Source: Euborellia annulipes
Taxonomy: Eukaryota; Arthropoda; Insecta; Dermaptera; Anisolabididae
Direction: 5' to 3'
DNA: 64,000 nucleotides
Assembly (NCBI GenBank): GCA_023213315.1
Contig: JAKCPI010005699.1
Span: 81,979 to 145,978 of the forward strand
The translations under genes and the position numbers were made by a program. The notes under the pieces are model-generated. The model ran no database searches. It had not been told where the DNA came from and saw only the letters and a program-made list of their open reading frames with translations. Positions 43,131-55,999 of this stretch are shown piece by piece (the stretch's first letter is position 1; each line of letters begins with the position of its first letter).

Positions 43131-44461
43131 GTTATACCTTCGATTGACTAGTAGATAATATAATTATGTTTGCCCCCCCCCCCCAACCCCAACCTTGTAA
43201 ATATTGTTATAAATGTATAGAATAGATACTAAATAGTGACAAATGCTGTTTGAAAATATACCGTACTACTAAATGCAATTAATATAAGATCAAGGCTCCT
43301 CAAATCTCTCTCAAAGGAATCCAATGGGACATGGGTCAGAGATCAAACTTTCAGGTTTCGATGTAATTAACTTTAGAAGGCTGACTCCCAGTAAATAAAT
43401 ATTTTAGCCTATTGGTTTGCTGAAAGTATTTTTTAATTATAAAATTAAAAAAGATCTCTCCTGTTTTATTATTATTAATCTAATTATCAAGAATCCATAA
43501 AGTGTTGGCTAGAGCGCTTTTTCTGGGTCGATTTTGAGGAATTTTTAACTTTGCCCAAATTTGTAATTTTATATGTAGCTATATATGTATGCTGAGGGAT
43601 GGCGGAGTGGCCTTACCCTGAAAAAAAAGCCCATCAACCATAGCTTGGGCAGGTAAAGTTAATGTAATCGTAAAAAAATTGAAATTGAATTGAAGCTGCC
43701 AAATGCGTTTTGAGGTCCCCTGAATACATTTAAGTACTTTTTGGAATGATGTCTGTGTCTGTGTGTGTCCTGAATAGCTTTTGGTATACATTGGACCATT
43801 TGGGCGGCTCTAGGGGGGGGGGGACCAATATTTTTTTCTTGAATAGTGGGAGAGCAAAGTTGTGCGCTAGGCTTAGTCCGACCCTTTATTTAATAGTAAA
43901 CTATTTTAGTAATCTCGACAAATGAACTATACATGTTAGCTTACTTTAGTATAAAAGAGCAATTTATGGGTTTGAAAAATACAGAAAAAAGAAACTAAAA
44001 AAGATGATTAGAATTAAAGATCACCTCTAATAACGATATGTCGATATAACTGAACTAATTTCTAAAATTCAAGCCCTACCTTTCTTACATCAACAATAAG
44101 TTTGGTAAGTAGCAAAAGTGTTCCCTCTGAACTAACGCTTAACAAAGTAATTATTTCTGTACAAATTCTATTCATTATTCGAGGTATGACCAGTATTATT
44201 AAATAAACAGGAATAGAAAAAACTTTGAAAATTAAATCTTTTAAGCCTCTGTTGGTCTTGGAAATACAATAGTTTAAGAAGATAAATAATCTTGTTAAGT
44301 CAACATATTGTAAAATTTAAGTTCTTACGAGCAAAACATATTTATCCGAAAAAAGAAAAAATTACTAGATTCTAGAGAGAAGTTGTTGATATTACAAGTT
44401 GGGAAGGAGCAAGTAGAGGAGCAGCAAATAAAAAAGCCTTTATAAGTCAAATGCCGAAGCA

Positions 44462-44492
44462 GACGTTTGGGACAAAATTTGTCCATCTTCAG
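44462..44492 (-). ncRNA. hammerhead-like motif copy 5
   Basis: Minus strand CTGAAGAT, perfect stem GGACAAA/TTTTGTCC, then CAAACGTC. The stem is intact although the G of GAAA is replaced by C. Confidence 0.4.
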
Positions 44493-44759
44493 TCCATATA
44501 GGCTTATATTTTAATAAAGTTGTAATAATTATTGATGCACAAAAATACTTGCACATGTACATTTTTTCAAAAGGGCGAGTGTTTAAAACTTGCGAGTCTT
44601 TTTGGGAACCTCGAAAAAAGTTGTACAAGTTATCAGGGGCATATGTATGAATTTTCGGGGGCTAATTTATTTTTAAAGATTCATCATATTTTAAAACAAT
44701 ACTTTCTCACTATAAATTTCATATATAGGGTAAGAGAAAGTAATATATAGTCTATGTTT

Positions 44760-47700
44760 AATCAAAGAGAAATGTTTCATTAAAATTTCTTTTTAAATGT
44801 ATAAATTTCCTTTTTTCCCTCGCTCCCTCCCCCTTATATACTACTTTCCAATACATGTCTGAGGAAACTTAAAAAAATGTTAAGACGGGTAAACCATAAA
44901 CATGGTGTATATTAGAAAGCATTTTAAGTATAAAATAAGTACAAGCGGTGCCACTATTAAGCCATTCTACGTTCTAGCGTTTTTGACGCAATTCTAACGA
45001 CTCCTCTGGCGTTAAAGACGCTCGAAAGCAAGCTAATTAAAATAGATTAATTATTTTTTTATAAATAGAATTGAAGGTGAATAACTTTTCAGGCAACAAA
45101 TTCTACAGTTGAGCATTTTGGTTGCCTAAACTCAAGGCTGTAGTTAATAATGGCGACGAATATACACAAACAAGTACCGTAAAAAATATGAAAAAAAAAA
45201 CTGATCATGCTATTAATGACTGTAATACATCTTTTTTTTTAACTTATTCAAAATAAAACATTGATAAAAGACTATCGAAAAAAATTAACAAATTATATAG
45301 CTATAATCATATCATAAGAAAAAAAGAACGCTTGCCTCTATATAAACAGTCAAAAGATATGAGATATGAAACCAATCTTATAAAAGGGAGAACCAATATC
45401 ATTTCTCTATAGTTTAGATAAAGCATCAAGGATAAATAATAATATCATGATTTATTTATGTATCCTTTAATTAAGAAAACCTTTTTTAAAATGCCCCATT
45501 AAGATATAAAATGTTCAATATTCCTGTTTTTTTTTTTTTCTCATTAAAAGGATCAAAAGGTCAAATAAAATATCTGAACTCAAAATATATAATGATCTAT
45601 ATGTATATAGATTTATATTTAAAAAGAAGCTGACCTCTGAAAAGACTGTCCTTGATAACTTGAAATATTGTTTTGGACCACCACGCGATTATATTATTAT
45701 ATTATTGTATATCAAATAAAAAGGAATAGACATTCATTTCCCATTTACATATCAATATTATGTGCTATATTAAATGTTCTAAAAAGTTATATAATAAACA
45801 ATTATATTAAATAGAACTTATCTTCAGAGGTCAGCTTCTTTTTAAAATCGTTCATATTAAATTTTTATTAACGATTATTAAAATGAAATTTCATCCGAAT
45901 AAGGAATTTTAACGCGTAAAAATATACGTTTTTAATCTGTCAGGAAAAATTTTATTTTCTGCCGGGTAATACAATCAGTACCTGGTACTGTATAAGTCAT
46001 TAATCTACAGTATTTAATTCGTCAATATCCTTCCAAGGGTTCGTCCACCTCTGCCCCCCCCCACCCCTTCTTTCTTGAATATTTCACAACCTATGAAACC
46101 TTTTAAAGTATACAGGAAAATTATTTTAGTGTCAAATCTTATTAGGCCTACTTTCTGAGTAATTAATTGTGGATGTTAGGATTTCTCTCTAGGAGTATGA
46201 GGAGGATATTGAGGAAAGAAAAGACGAGAATGCTGCTGGGGCGGGGGGCATGCCAGCCGTCTTGAAGACTTTTATTTAAGAAATATAAATATTAAAGTAG
46301 GATCCACAAAAGGGGGAGGAGAGGAGGAATATTATAAATATCTGCGGTGAATTTAAAAAATTGTGATACATGAGTACCCAAAACTGTTCTCCATTTATAT
46401 AATTACTGTATAGGTCCTATAAGGATTAAACGATTAGACTATTATTTAAAAAAGAATATTAATAGGATTAAGGAGAAAAAGGGCAAAAATATAAATATAA
46501 TGATTAAAAGCATTGTAAGATTAGCTTTTGCTTAACAAATCATTATTCGTCCAATTAGTGAGAATATCAATACATCAGCTTTGGTCAATAACAAATAATG
46601 AAACAACTAAATAGGCTTAACTTTAGAATATTCATTTTAATGATTAGATTAAAAATAAAAATGCCCTTTTCGCCTTCGGCAGACTCACTGATCCCTGGAG
46701 TTTCGATGCCATGTTTATTCTAATTACTTATAATTTCTCTGATAAATTATTAACAGCACCATTTAAATACGAAAATATACAAATGTATCGTAATAATTAA
46801 TAATTGTAATAATTTTTGTAATAAATAGAGACGGGGTCTAAATGGTTTTCCATGCCGAAAAAGACCATAAATTAAATTAAAATAAAAATAATTTATGGAC
46901 GTAAAAAATATGCGAACAGACTGAATACTCAAACCGTTCTGTAAAGTCAAAAAAAAAAAAAAAAACGAAAAATGTATGTATATGTTCTATAGAAATCCAC
47001 AATTTTCAATGAATCTATTTGAAATTAAGTACACATTTAGTACAGGGATCTAGGAGTAACGTAGTAATAATTTGAATCTCTTAAATATTTTGGAAAATTA
47101 ATTATAATCAAGTTTCTGCAATATGGGAACACAAAATCAACAAAATGGCTCGGAAATTAGAGAGGCAGGTAGTTGCTCTGTGAAACAGCTTTCTGGTTAT
47201 ACGACTATGCGCTGTGGGCGGGGATGTGCAGCTGTTGAAAAAAGAAGTGAGTATGCATACGACTGGCCCTTCAAACAGTCATAAATAGACCCTTTTGTGC
47301 TGTGCCCAAACGGCAACCTCGTTTGAATTCAAGATCCTTCCTTTGCATTGCAACAAGAAATATCCCAAATTGGAAATAAACTTGCCCCCCCCCCCCGGAA
47401 GTGAGCAAGGGAATCCAAAATTGATTTTGGAGTTAATTACTCAAGAATTTTTTATTGAATCTATTTGAGTTTTTTTTTCTGCACAAATTGGCATCACATT
47501 TAGTCTGAATTGATTAGCCTTTCGAAATCGACAGTGGTTTAAACTTTTAAAATAAAATTTACCGCAGCGAGGTAAAATGGATCTTTCTAACCTATTCATA
47601 ATAATTATACCTCTTAAGACAGAGGAGTTATTCAAGCCGCTAACTTTTTCGTGCATGCCTCCCTATCCGGCCACTATACAAACATGCATTGCATTGTTGT

Positions 47701-48450
47701 CACGTCAAAATTAATTAAACATCTATGTATAGGACCTGTCATACGTATATTGTTAGACGCCAATGAATGTTTTTAATTCTTAAGAAATTTAAATCATGTT
47801 CGAAAAATCAATTAGAACGTTTTTAATTAAGTTTATTGAAAAAATGAATATTAAGAAAGTTCCAGGGGTATGGGTGTTGACCTTGCACAAAAGACAAAAG
47901 GATTTCACAAAACAATAGAAAATTTTAAGTTTTAAAAGTATCAAAGTATGAAAAATTTAAATGGAATTTATTATAAAATTATTTGGAAAAATATTTTCCA
48001 AACGAATAGAAATATAACAATAGGCTTATACATATTTTTATTTTATTGATGTTCTTTCTTATCTTGATTGACTTAGGGCCCTTCCTTCAATATCAAATTT
48101 CTGATTGGAAATACCATACTTGATTAAAAAATAAATTGATAATTTATTTTGAAGAATTTTTTGATATTTTTTTCTTAGAGTATTATTTTTCATTTCATTT
48201 TTGATTTGTACTAGAGGCTATATGAAATTTCGCTTTTATAAAAGATGATTTTATTTATTTTTAATAAACAAAACAAATCATTCTAGCTCTTATCACAGAG
48301 ATATAGGTCTCATTTCTTGTTCCAGAGATAAGAAGTTCGCTTCCTTCTCTGAGAGACAAATAAAATAAGAACGTGTCTAAATGAACTTAGATCGTAAATC
48401 TGAGAATGGAATCTACGGGACTCGTTTTTCATCCCCAAAATTAACTGAAT
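44760..48450. other. AT-rich DNA, no gene seen
   Basis: Apart from a SINE B fragment (46826-46885) I find no element ends or exons. 47140-47350 is of higher complexity but has no convincing exon structure. Confidence 0.45.
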
Positions 48451-48458
48451 TTTCACCT

Positions 48459-48560
48459 ACGGGCTTGGTCTAGTTGGTAGCGTGCCTACCTTCTATACCG
48501 AACGTCGCGGGTTCGGACCCCAGGCAGTCCGATGATTTTATTTAAGCTATTTGGATACCA
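48459..48560 (+). mobile_element. SINE family A head, 3' truncated
   Basis: TACGGGCTTGGTCTAGTTGG (box A), box B GGGTTCGGACCCC, then it stops in the body at GATACC, without hairpin or A-tail. Confidence 0.7.
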
Positions 48561-48617
48561 ATTTTCAACAATGTATAAAATCCACTATAACACTTTCATA
48601 ATGAGTTTTCGCCAGCT

Positions 48618-48650
48618 CTGAGGATGGTTCAAACACGGAGCCGAAACGTC
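48618..48650 (+). ncRNA. hammerhead-like motif copy 6
   Basis: CTGAGGAT, stem GGTTC/GAGCC around AAACACG, then GAAACGTC; followed by ATTAAACGAATAAAGAAATC. Confidence 0.5.
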
Positions 48651-48934
48651 CGCTGTGTGAATTAAACGAATAAAGAAATCACCCTAGATGCGTCTCTCAT
48701 TTTTACCCTCTTATTAATCCAAAGTATGAATCATCTAGAATATGCCGGCATTAGGTTGCCTTTTGTTTTCCTGTGTAAACTATGAGTTGCCAGGTATAAA
48801 CCGGTAACTTAAAATTAATTACTTGCACTGGTGTGTTTAATAAATAAACCTTAAATCAAAATAAAGATAATTTTATTACGAATACTATGATGTACGATTG
48901 CCTGCGGAAAACCTGTGCTGTATCCCGGTTGCCA

Positions 48935-49105
48935 CGGTTACTTTACTGATGCACTTTTTCGTTTTTTTTTTTTCGATTTTTTCAAAATTCTCTCTTATGA
49001 TTTTGATTAAAATTCAAAAATCAATTATATTTTAGACTCTCTTTAAAATGAATATTCTCATTTAGGGATTGAAATATTTTGAAGACCACTTTGCTCTTGT
49101 ACTTT
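48935..49105 (+). repeat. family H fragment interrupted by LINE remnant
   Basis: TACTTTACTGATGCACTTTT through CTCTTGTACTT matches family H, resuming at CTCATAGGAAAGATAGGAGA (49407 on). Confidence 0.6.
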
Positions 49106-49405
49106 TTTTTTTTTTTTTGGAATGGGTGCATAAGATCCGAAGACCTATAATGACCAGTAGTCACATGCAGCCAGGAAGAAAATAAAAACAAAAGGAGAAG
49201 CATAAAAGGGAAACTCAACTGCGGGAACTGAGAAGATGCCTGTTGAGGTTAGACTTGAAAGTCTGAAGATTTTGGGGTAGGTTTTGAGGAAGATGGACGC
49301 AGGGAGGTTGTTCCAATCCCGGGAGGTCATGGGGACAAAGGAAGAATGAAATTGACTAGTTCTGTTAGTCGTGATCTGAACAGCATAGGGATGCTGGGAC
49401 GATGC
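49106..49405 (-). pseudogene. LINE reverse-transcriptase C-terminal tail remnant
   Basis: Minus strand, ending in a poly-A run (plus-strand T-run at 49105-49120). One frame gives SRDWNNLPASIF, and after a frameshift another gives LQTFKSNLNRHLL. Together they match the common C-terminus of non-LTR retrotransposon ORF2 proteins (W-N-x-L-P ... F-K-x-x-L). No catalytic reverse-transcriptase motifs remain. It is a 5'-truncated, frameshifted insertion. Confidence 0.6.
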
Positions 49406-49494
49406 CTCATAGGAAAGATAGGAGAAATGGTTATAAAATATTTTTCATCTATTAAACAGTTGGGTGCAAATCGTCCCCATCTTAGACCAATAGA

Positions 49495-49735
49495 AAAAAA
49501 GGTATTATCATTATCATTATCATTATCATTACTATAGTATAATGCGCTAGCGGCTAGCTTCCGTCTGTGCCGATCAGGACGCTGATTGGCTAGAGTTACA
49601 GAAAGTGGAGCGGGAAATTTAAAATTTAAGTCAGAGAGAGAAATTTGAAAATTTCCAAACAGTCAGCAAGAATAAATTTGATGCATTTGCTAGCCGAAGG
49701 CGAGCAAGGTGGTCCAGGAGGCGTAGCCCCCGGCG
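49495..49735. repeat. repeat with (ATTATC)n and GGTCCAGG end
   Basis: Starts with about five ATTATC/CATTAT units, then GCGCTAGCGGCTAGC and a G/C-richer end GGTCCAGGAGGCGTAGCCCC shared with 36450-36470. It directly neighbours the candidate exon at 49861. Confidence 0.4.
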
Positions 49736-49860
49736 AGTGGTAAATTCATAATTCGCCTAAATCTCGTACTAAGATGGAATAAATCTAATGATTCATCAAT
49801 AATATGTTTAAAAAATATATAATAAAATATTAATAAAGAAAATGATAAAAAGCAACTCAC

Positions 49861-49921
49861 CTGGCTCTTGGAGGCCAGTTTTTGCCTCAACAGGCCAGGC
49901 ATTGGGATGGATAGCAACCCT
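49861..49921 (-). other. candidate 61-nt internal exon, gene unknown
   Basis: A strong acceptor (gtctttttttatgttccag) and a perfect donor (CAG|gtgagt) bracket 61 nt on the minus strand. Two of the three frames are open; one reads GLLSIPMPGLLRQKLASKSQ, the other VAIHPNAWPVEAKTG. It lies about 20 kb upstream of cyc exon 1 on the same strand, so it could be an upstream (5' UTR) exon of cyc or part of another gene. It cannot be spliced in coding frame directly onto cyc exon 2: the open frames leave 0 or 1 codon base where 2 are needed. Neither reading matches a family I recognise. Confidence 0.4.
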
Positions 49922-49929
49922 CTGGAACA

Positions 49930-51385
49930 TAAAAAAAGACATCTTGTTAATCCTTTATTTCTGTTAGAGAAAATTCGATCTGGTGAATAATCACTTAACG
50001 CTTTTATCTGAAATAATGTTGTTTTCCGGATTAGGCGTGTGATTATTCAGTTAACGGGAGTGGCATGCATAACAAAATAATAAATAAACTTAACATCTTA
50101 ATTTTACTTTATTTTCCAAGTCCTGAAATATTATTTATTTCAATTAATTTAAATATGACGCTCAAAGTTTTTTTTTTTTTTTATTTAGACTATATATTGT
50201 TTATATCCACGATCACCTCGTTCCAAGTGACACAAATTGTTCAATATAGCTTTATTTTGTGAATTTTTTAAAGAATTCTTGAATGAAAGGGATTTATTGT
50301 AAGATTATCAATGATTTAATTAAAACTAATTGGCAATTAAATATGTTTTATTTTAATGATCATTTGATAAGATGAATTCCTAACGATCATATCTTATTTG
50401 CCTTTCAGCTCCTTTCTCGATTTTTTTCATTTTAATTGGCCAAAACAGCCAAAATCTTTTTTTGCAATTTATTGTTAAATGTAATTATCAGATATAAGAA
50501 CACCTGATCATTCAAGTCAGGATTTTATTTTTACTTTCTTTATTTTGCTAGATGATCTGAGAAAGTGTGGAAGTAATTTAAAAAAAACTCTATCAGTGGA
50601 ATTTGGAATGTTGAGCCCCTCTCCCTCAAGGTCTTTAAAATAAACTGTTTAAGAAAACACTCGGACTTTTTGAAAATTTAAATATATAATATTGTTAAGC
50701 CTATTATAAAATCATTATTTGCAAAACTTAGCATGGGCTTTAATTTAAAAAAGTTTTTCTATCCCTTCTATAGTTTGATGATATTCGAAAATTGTTTTGT
50801 CTTGAATGAATTTAACTAAAATTCATTGATATTTATATTAAAAATAGCACGACTAACTGGTGGCTAACGACAGCTACCTGAACTCTTTTTTTCCCTCATT
50901 CTTAGAATTGTCTCTTTTCTTCAGTTTTTGACAAGACCTGTCAAATCCCGATGATCCACTAATTGTATTTCTTGTCAGAAGGAATTGACTTGAAAATATA
51001 TATTTTTGGTTCGTTTTATATAAAAAAATGAATTTCTTTTGATATTAGAAATAATAGCAGTCAGGTAGATAACAATATTTGTTAATTTAAAAAATAATTA
51101 AAGTTCTTACTGGATATAGATTGTCCGAATAAATTCTCTCAATAAATCGTTGGAAAATCACAGTTTTAGTTACTCCTGCTTCTTTCACTATTCTGCGATT
51201 TCACTCCATTTACCTCATTCATTGCCTCTGACCTCATTGGTATAAGATAAAGAAAAGCCAAAAATGAAAAAAAATGAACAATATGCTGGGAAACTCAGAG
51301 CAGAAAATAAATATTCATTCATTCATTCAAAAACAAAACTTTCCTTCAAAAAAGAAAATAAATAGAAAACGATCATCTAAGCATC
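49930..51385. other. AT-rich DNA, no gene seen
   Basis: No repeats with clear ends and no exon-like segments found. Confidence 0.45.
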
Positions 51386-51389
51386 TTCC

Positions 51390-51619
51390 CAGTGCTGGAT
51401 TACGCAAGATGGAGGCCCTTAGGCAGTCGAAATCTCGGGGCAGCTAATAATTTTACCAATACAATACACAACTGTTTTAGAGCCCGGGCTCCCCGAAATG
51501 TTCAAAATGTCCCGACGAGGCTCAGATGCTGAAAGAGTTTTAACAATGTTGAGGAGCCCCTAAAAAGCGTGGAGCCCATAGGCGATCGCCTACTCCGCCT
51601 AATGGGTAATCCGACACTG
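51390..51619. mobile_element. hAT-type MITE (CAGTGCTGGATTA), 230 bp
   Basis: Uninterrupted relative of 2200-2699. Ends CAGTGCTGGATTA and TAATCCGACACTG; flanks CATCTTCC and CATCTCCC differ by one base. Confidence 0.85.
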
Positions 51620-52353
51620 CATCTCCCTAAAATCTAAGTTAATAATAAAATGAACATTTTTTGAGCTATTAAAATATTTTTTTAAACTTGTTAAAAAATA
51701 TTTTAAATTTTTTGAATTTTTCCTTAAATTCCCTAAATCAAAAAATATGCGATAAAATAAACCCTGACCGTGAATGATTTTATAGATTATAAAAAAAAGG
51801 AGATTTTTATTGTTTTCAACAACTTAAACATTAACATTACCTTGGATTAAAGATTAAAATCATTTAATATATGGACTAAAACCATTAAAATCTATTTGAT
51901 AAATTTTTAAAACAAATATTTAATAAATAAAATGTTGACATTTATTTCTTTAGTTCATTGATACGAAAATTTATAGGCGAAAAATTCCCGTTTTGTTATA
52001 AATATTTACATAATTTCTCCTGAAATGTTAGTAGTATAAAATGGGTTTTATGATTTTATCGTGTGAAAAAACAAATTAAAAATACTTAAAAGGTAGAAAT
52101 AAAATTTTCCTTATTAAGCAAGCCAAAAATTTTTAAGCAAAAACTATCGCACTGCAATCTTAGGGATGTTTTTCAATTAAATCTCCATTTTTTTTATCGT
52201 TTTATTTCTAATTACCCCCCTCCCTCTTGGCCGAGAGGCTAGAGGTGTTGACAAATGTCAATATTAATTGCTTGAAGTTGTGGCTGTGATAAGATTATAA
52301 TGGAAGGATGGAGAAATAAGCCAAATTGGAATGCTCGAGGTTCAATAGAATAA

Positions 52354-52388
52354 GACGTTTCGACCTGAAATTATTTGGCCATCTTCAG
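52354..52388 (-). ncRNA. hammerhead-like motif copy 7
   Basis: Minus strand CTGAAGAT, stem GGCC/GGTC (with a G-U pair), then GAAACGTC. Confidence 0.45.
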
Positions 52389-52414
52389 TTATTAAAAATT
52401 ATAAACATATTTAT

Positions 52415-52565
52415 TTGGGGGTCGGATGAATATTTATTTAAATCATTTGTATACTAAATGTGTATATAAATGTGCCTAAGCCCCTATATATTTATATCGT
52501 ATTTTAAATAGTGAGTATCGTCTAAAGTCTGAATGGCCATAATATGCCGAAAAGACTAAAATAAA
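52415..52565 (+). mobile_element. decayed SINE family A fragment
   Basis: TATTTAAATCATTTGTATAC, TAAGCCCCTATATA and ATGCCGAAAAGAC are recognisable but many positions have changed; oldest copy here. Confidence 0.55.
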
Positions 52566-52639
52566 AATTGCAATACTTTCTCTCTAAATATTTCATATAT
52601 AGGGTAAGAAAAAGTAAAAAAATACTACTAATTAATTAT

Positions 52640-54740
52640 TAAAAACATTTGTCCGATTTATTTTGATAAGCATTCCGGTAATATTTTTGAAAATTTTTGA
52701 GCCAGATCTGATAGATGGATTAGGCAAATGTTCAATTTAACAATTATGATAAAACAGTAGTTTGTTAAGAGGGGCCGAAAATTTTTGGCGTCAGCGCGGC
52801 GGAAAAAAAGTGGCACATTTAAGGAGGGGATAGTTATGGGCCTTTCTGCGCCCCGTGGGACTTCCCTATCTACTATTTCAAATTTTTTTGTGGGTCCACC
52901 TAAGCTGGAAAACCCGAATACGGTCAAGGTTCGCCGAACTCACCAACATAAATAAATCTATAACTTAAAACGACCTAGGACCCAAATTCTATGTTAGAAT
53001 ACAGCGACACTGCACGAGTGCAATAGCTTTGTTGGTTATATCATAGGGTATTCTCATTTATCATATTAGGCAGAAGACGCAGAATTATTCCTACTAGAAA
53101 GGGGGGAGGGATGAAATTCGAATATTTGAGAACCCCTGATCTAGATCATGAAATCTTTGCACTAAAAAACGGAAATTGATTTCTTTAAAAGAAGATTCTT
53201 ATTTCGTACATTATTTAAGGAGATGATAAATGTGAAAAATTCGTAGGAAAAAGTCTCCACGAAGTCTGATACATCCAACAACCCTTAATTATGTGAAATT
53301 TTTATTAAAGAAAAAAAATCCTATTTTAATAATTTAATGTATTGAATTAATTAGTAATATAAATTATAATGGAAATTTTCACATAAAAAAAAATCTCGAA
53401 AACCTGTGGGTTCATTTTTTATACTATTATGCAAATATGTAGAACCGATTCGACCTTTGCAAGCTTTCTTTCTCTCTTGGACTTAACCTTCCTAATACTA
53501 ATACGGCGATTATCTGCTTGAAATTACCTACCAGTGTCATGGTATATGCTTATGACAGCTAACATATTAATAATTATATCTATTTTAAACTATTTTGAAT
53601 GAATAAAAAAAGTACTGTTAATTCTATTGGAATGCTTTCAAGATTCAATTAAAATGTTGTTTATATGCACTTATTTAGCATTAAAATATTCAAGATATCT
53701 ATTTTTTTTCGTAATTTTAAATAAAATGAAAGAAAAGAGGTAATTTAATTTATAGACTATATGACCTAGAAAAATTTTATAATTTCATCTCTGTTATTTA
53801 GTAGAGTAAGCTAGGGACTTTAAGTTAAGTAGAGTAAGCTAAAGGCTTTAAGTTAGGTCCGAATTATAGGTCTATCTTACTTAATGAAATGATATTTAGC
53901 TTTAGGAGGAGAGATGAGGAAATTAGAATTTTTTTTTTGTTAAATTATACTAAATTGATCTATCATTTTGAGGAAATTAAATTAATTCAAAATAGGGAAG
54001 GATTTGTTATAAATTGATTTAAAATATCGACCAAAAAATTTTTTTTTTTTATATCAAGAGAATGTTGTGTGATGGGTTTAGTCACGTAAGATTTTATAAC
54101 AACTTGAATGAAAAAAAATTTACGGAAAATACAGTTAAACTAAAAATGTGTCTAAGATTGTATTTAAACAGATTACTCCTTTTATGTACAGTAATTACCA
54201 CCTTCCTATATTATTTTTATTTATTGCTTCAGAATTTTTTTTACTTTCTATAGAAGAAAAATTCATAATACGTGTTGTTAAATATTCCTTAAGAATTTTT
54301 TTTAATAGACCTTGAATCAAGAATTACATTGGATAAAAAGATAAATTGCATCATAAATAAATTAGTTATATGTGTAAAATATGCATATCCACAAATAGAT
54401 GAGAGTATCATCAAATATTTAATCATTTTTAAAATGAGGAAATCCGCGTTTAATTTTTAAACGGATTTTATCCAAAAAATGATTTATAAATTGTATTATA
54501 ACAGAATCAAGACTTTTTACGTTATCCTCGGGAAGGGTTGTTTAAAATATGCAAATACAGTATTAAATGTAACTTAGAAGCATGCTTGCCTAAGAAAGAG
54601 AGGACTCTCCAGACCCGTATTCTTAATAATGTGGGCCGCGGCACCCTAGGGGGCCATGGATTACCCGCAGGGAGGCGGGGAAAAGAAAAAAATTTTTAAA
54701 AAAAATTTTTTTTAAAAAACATTAGTAAAAGAATTCGTTG
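52640..54740. other. AT-rich DNA, no gene seen
   Basis: 52750-52930 is of higher complexity without recognisable coding. A 28-bp tandem duplication (AGTAGAGTAAGCTAR) lies at about 53808-53860. Confidence 0.4.
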
Positions 54741-54754
54741 ACTAGTATGCATTA

Positions 54755-55830
54755 GGGGTGTTCGATTATGGAAAAAAATAATGGATTATCGATTGTAAAA
54801 AATAATCGATTATTCCGATTAATCGATTATTGGGTCCGGACGAAAAAATAATCGATTACGGAAAAAAATAATCGAATATGAAAAAAATAATCGAATTTTT
54901 CCCCCTGCGGAAAATTCATTTTTTTAGGGAGACGAAATTTTTGCCGCCTTACGGGAAATTTTTTCTCTTTCCGTGAAAATCATTTTATCTTTTTTTTTTA
55001 GGGAGGTGAAATTTTTCCACCCTAGAGAAAATTTTTCCCCCTCCCGTGATAATCATTTGGCCTTTTTACTTTCTCTTACCTATGTATATATGTAATATAT
55101 ATAGAGAGAGAATGTATTGGATTCATGTCAAAAATTCGATGTCGAGATTTTGATGGATCTTCACGTTTTGAGGTCCCCTGAATCCAAAAAAGTGGTTTTC
55201 GCGACATGGTCTGTCTGTGTGTGGGTGGGTGGGTGGGTGGGTGGGTGTCAAATTTTAAGCATGAAGGAATTGAGCTATGAGGCTGAAATTTTATATTTAA
55301 GTTAAACACCCCCCGGGACCGGAAAAATAAGCTTTTAATCAAAATCGGCCAAAGAGTACTAGTACTTTACTGATGTACTTTTTCAGTTTTTTTCGATTTT
55401 CTCAAAATTCGCTCTAACGATTTTGATTAAAATTCAAAAATCAATTATTTTTTAGATGCTCTTTCAAATGTATATTCTCGTTTTGCCCTCAAAATTGTTT
55501 GAAGCACACTTTACTCTTGTGCTTCATAGGAAAGATAGGAGAAATGGTTGCCATGGTATCAAAATATAAATATTTTCCCATACTTATAAATTTTACATCT
55601 GAATTCAAATATTCCCTACTGCCGGGAACTAAATACATGTCGACACAAAAAATCTGGTGTGACAAGCACAGTACACAACTTTCGATTACCGAAGGTAAGA
55701 GAAAGTTGTGTGCTGTGGCTTGTCACACCAGATGGGACGCCTTTTTTCATATGTACAAGTCTCATCCGATCTTTTGAAACACATTTTTTCCAAAAATAAT
55801 CCAAATAATCGATTAATCGTCAATCAATTG
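54755..55830. repeat. ATCGATTA-rich repeat hosting a family H copy
   Basis: 54760-54900 repeats AATAATCGATTA; the same motif reappears at 55800-55825 (ATAATCGATTAATCG), so the family H copy between them probably inserted into this element. Confidence 0.45.
55067..55733 (+). mobile_element. hairpin-ended repeat (family H), copy 2
   Basis: Nearly identical to 57752-58443. The 5' end folds TTACTTTCTCTTACC against GAGAGAATGTATT. The 3' end (55652-55733) folds ATCTGGTGTGACAAGCACAG against CTTGTCACACCAGAT with an inner AACTTTC/GAAAGTT stem. No long terminal repeats, no coding frame, no clear target duplication. Confidence 0.75.
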
Positions 55831-55999
55831 AAATAAATAAGGCCGGGGTCTAAATGGCCTCATATGCCAAAAATGACCTTAAACAAATTAAAAAAAAAAA
55901 AAAAAAATTAGGTATCGGAACCTTTTGGGATAGTATATATGACCCATCATGACAAGTGTATATAGCCTTTAATTAAAAAAAAAAATTTAATAAAACATT

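Noticed and set aside
47140..47350. Possible exon ending at GAA|GTGAGT
   Set aside because: The donor-like site is good, but no matching acceptor or open coding segment could be defined.
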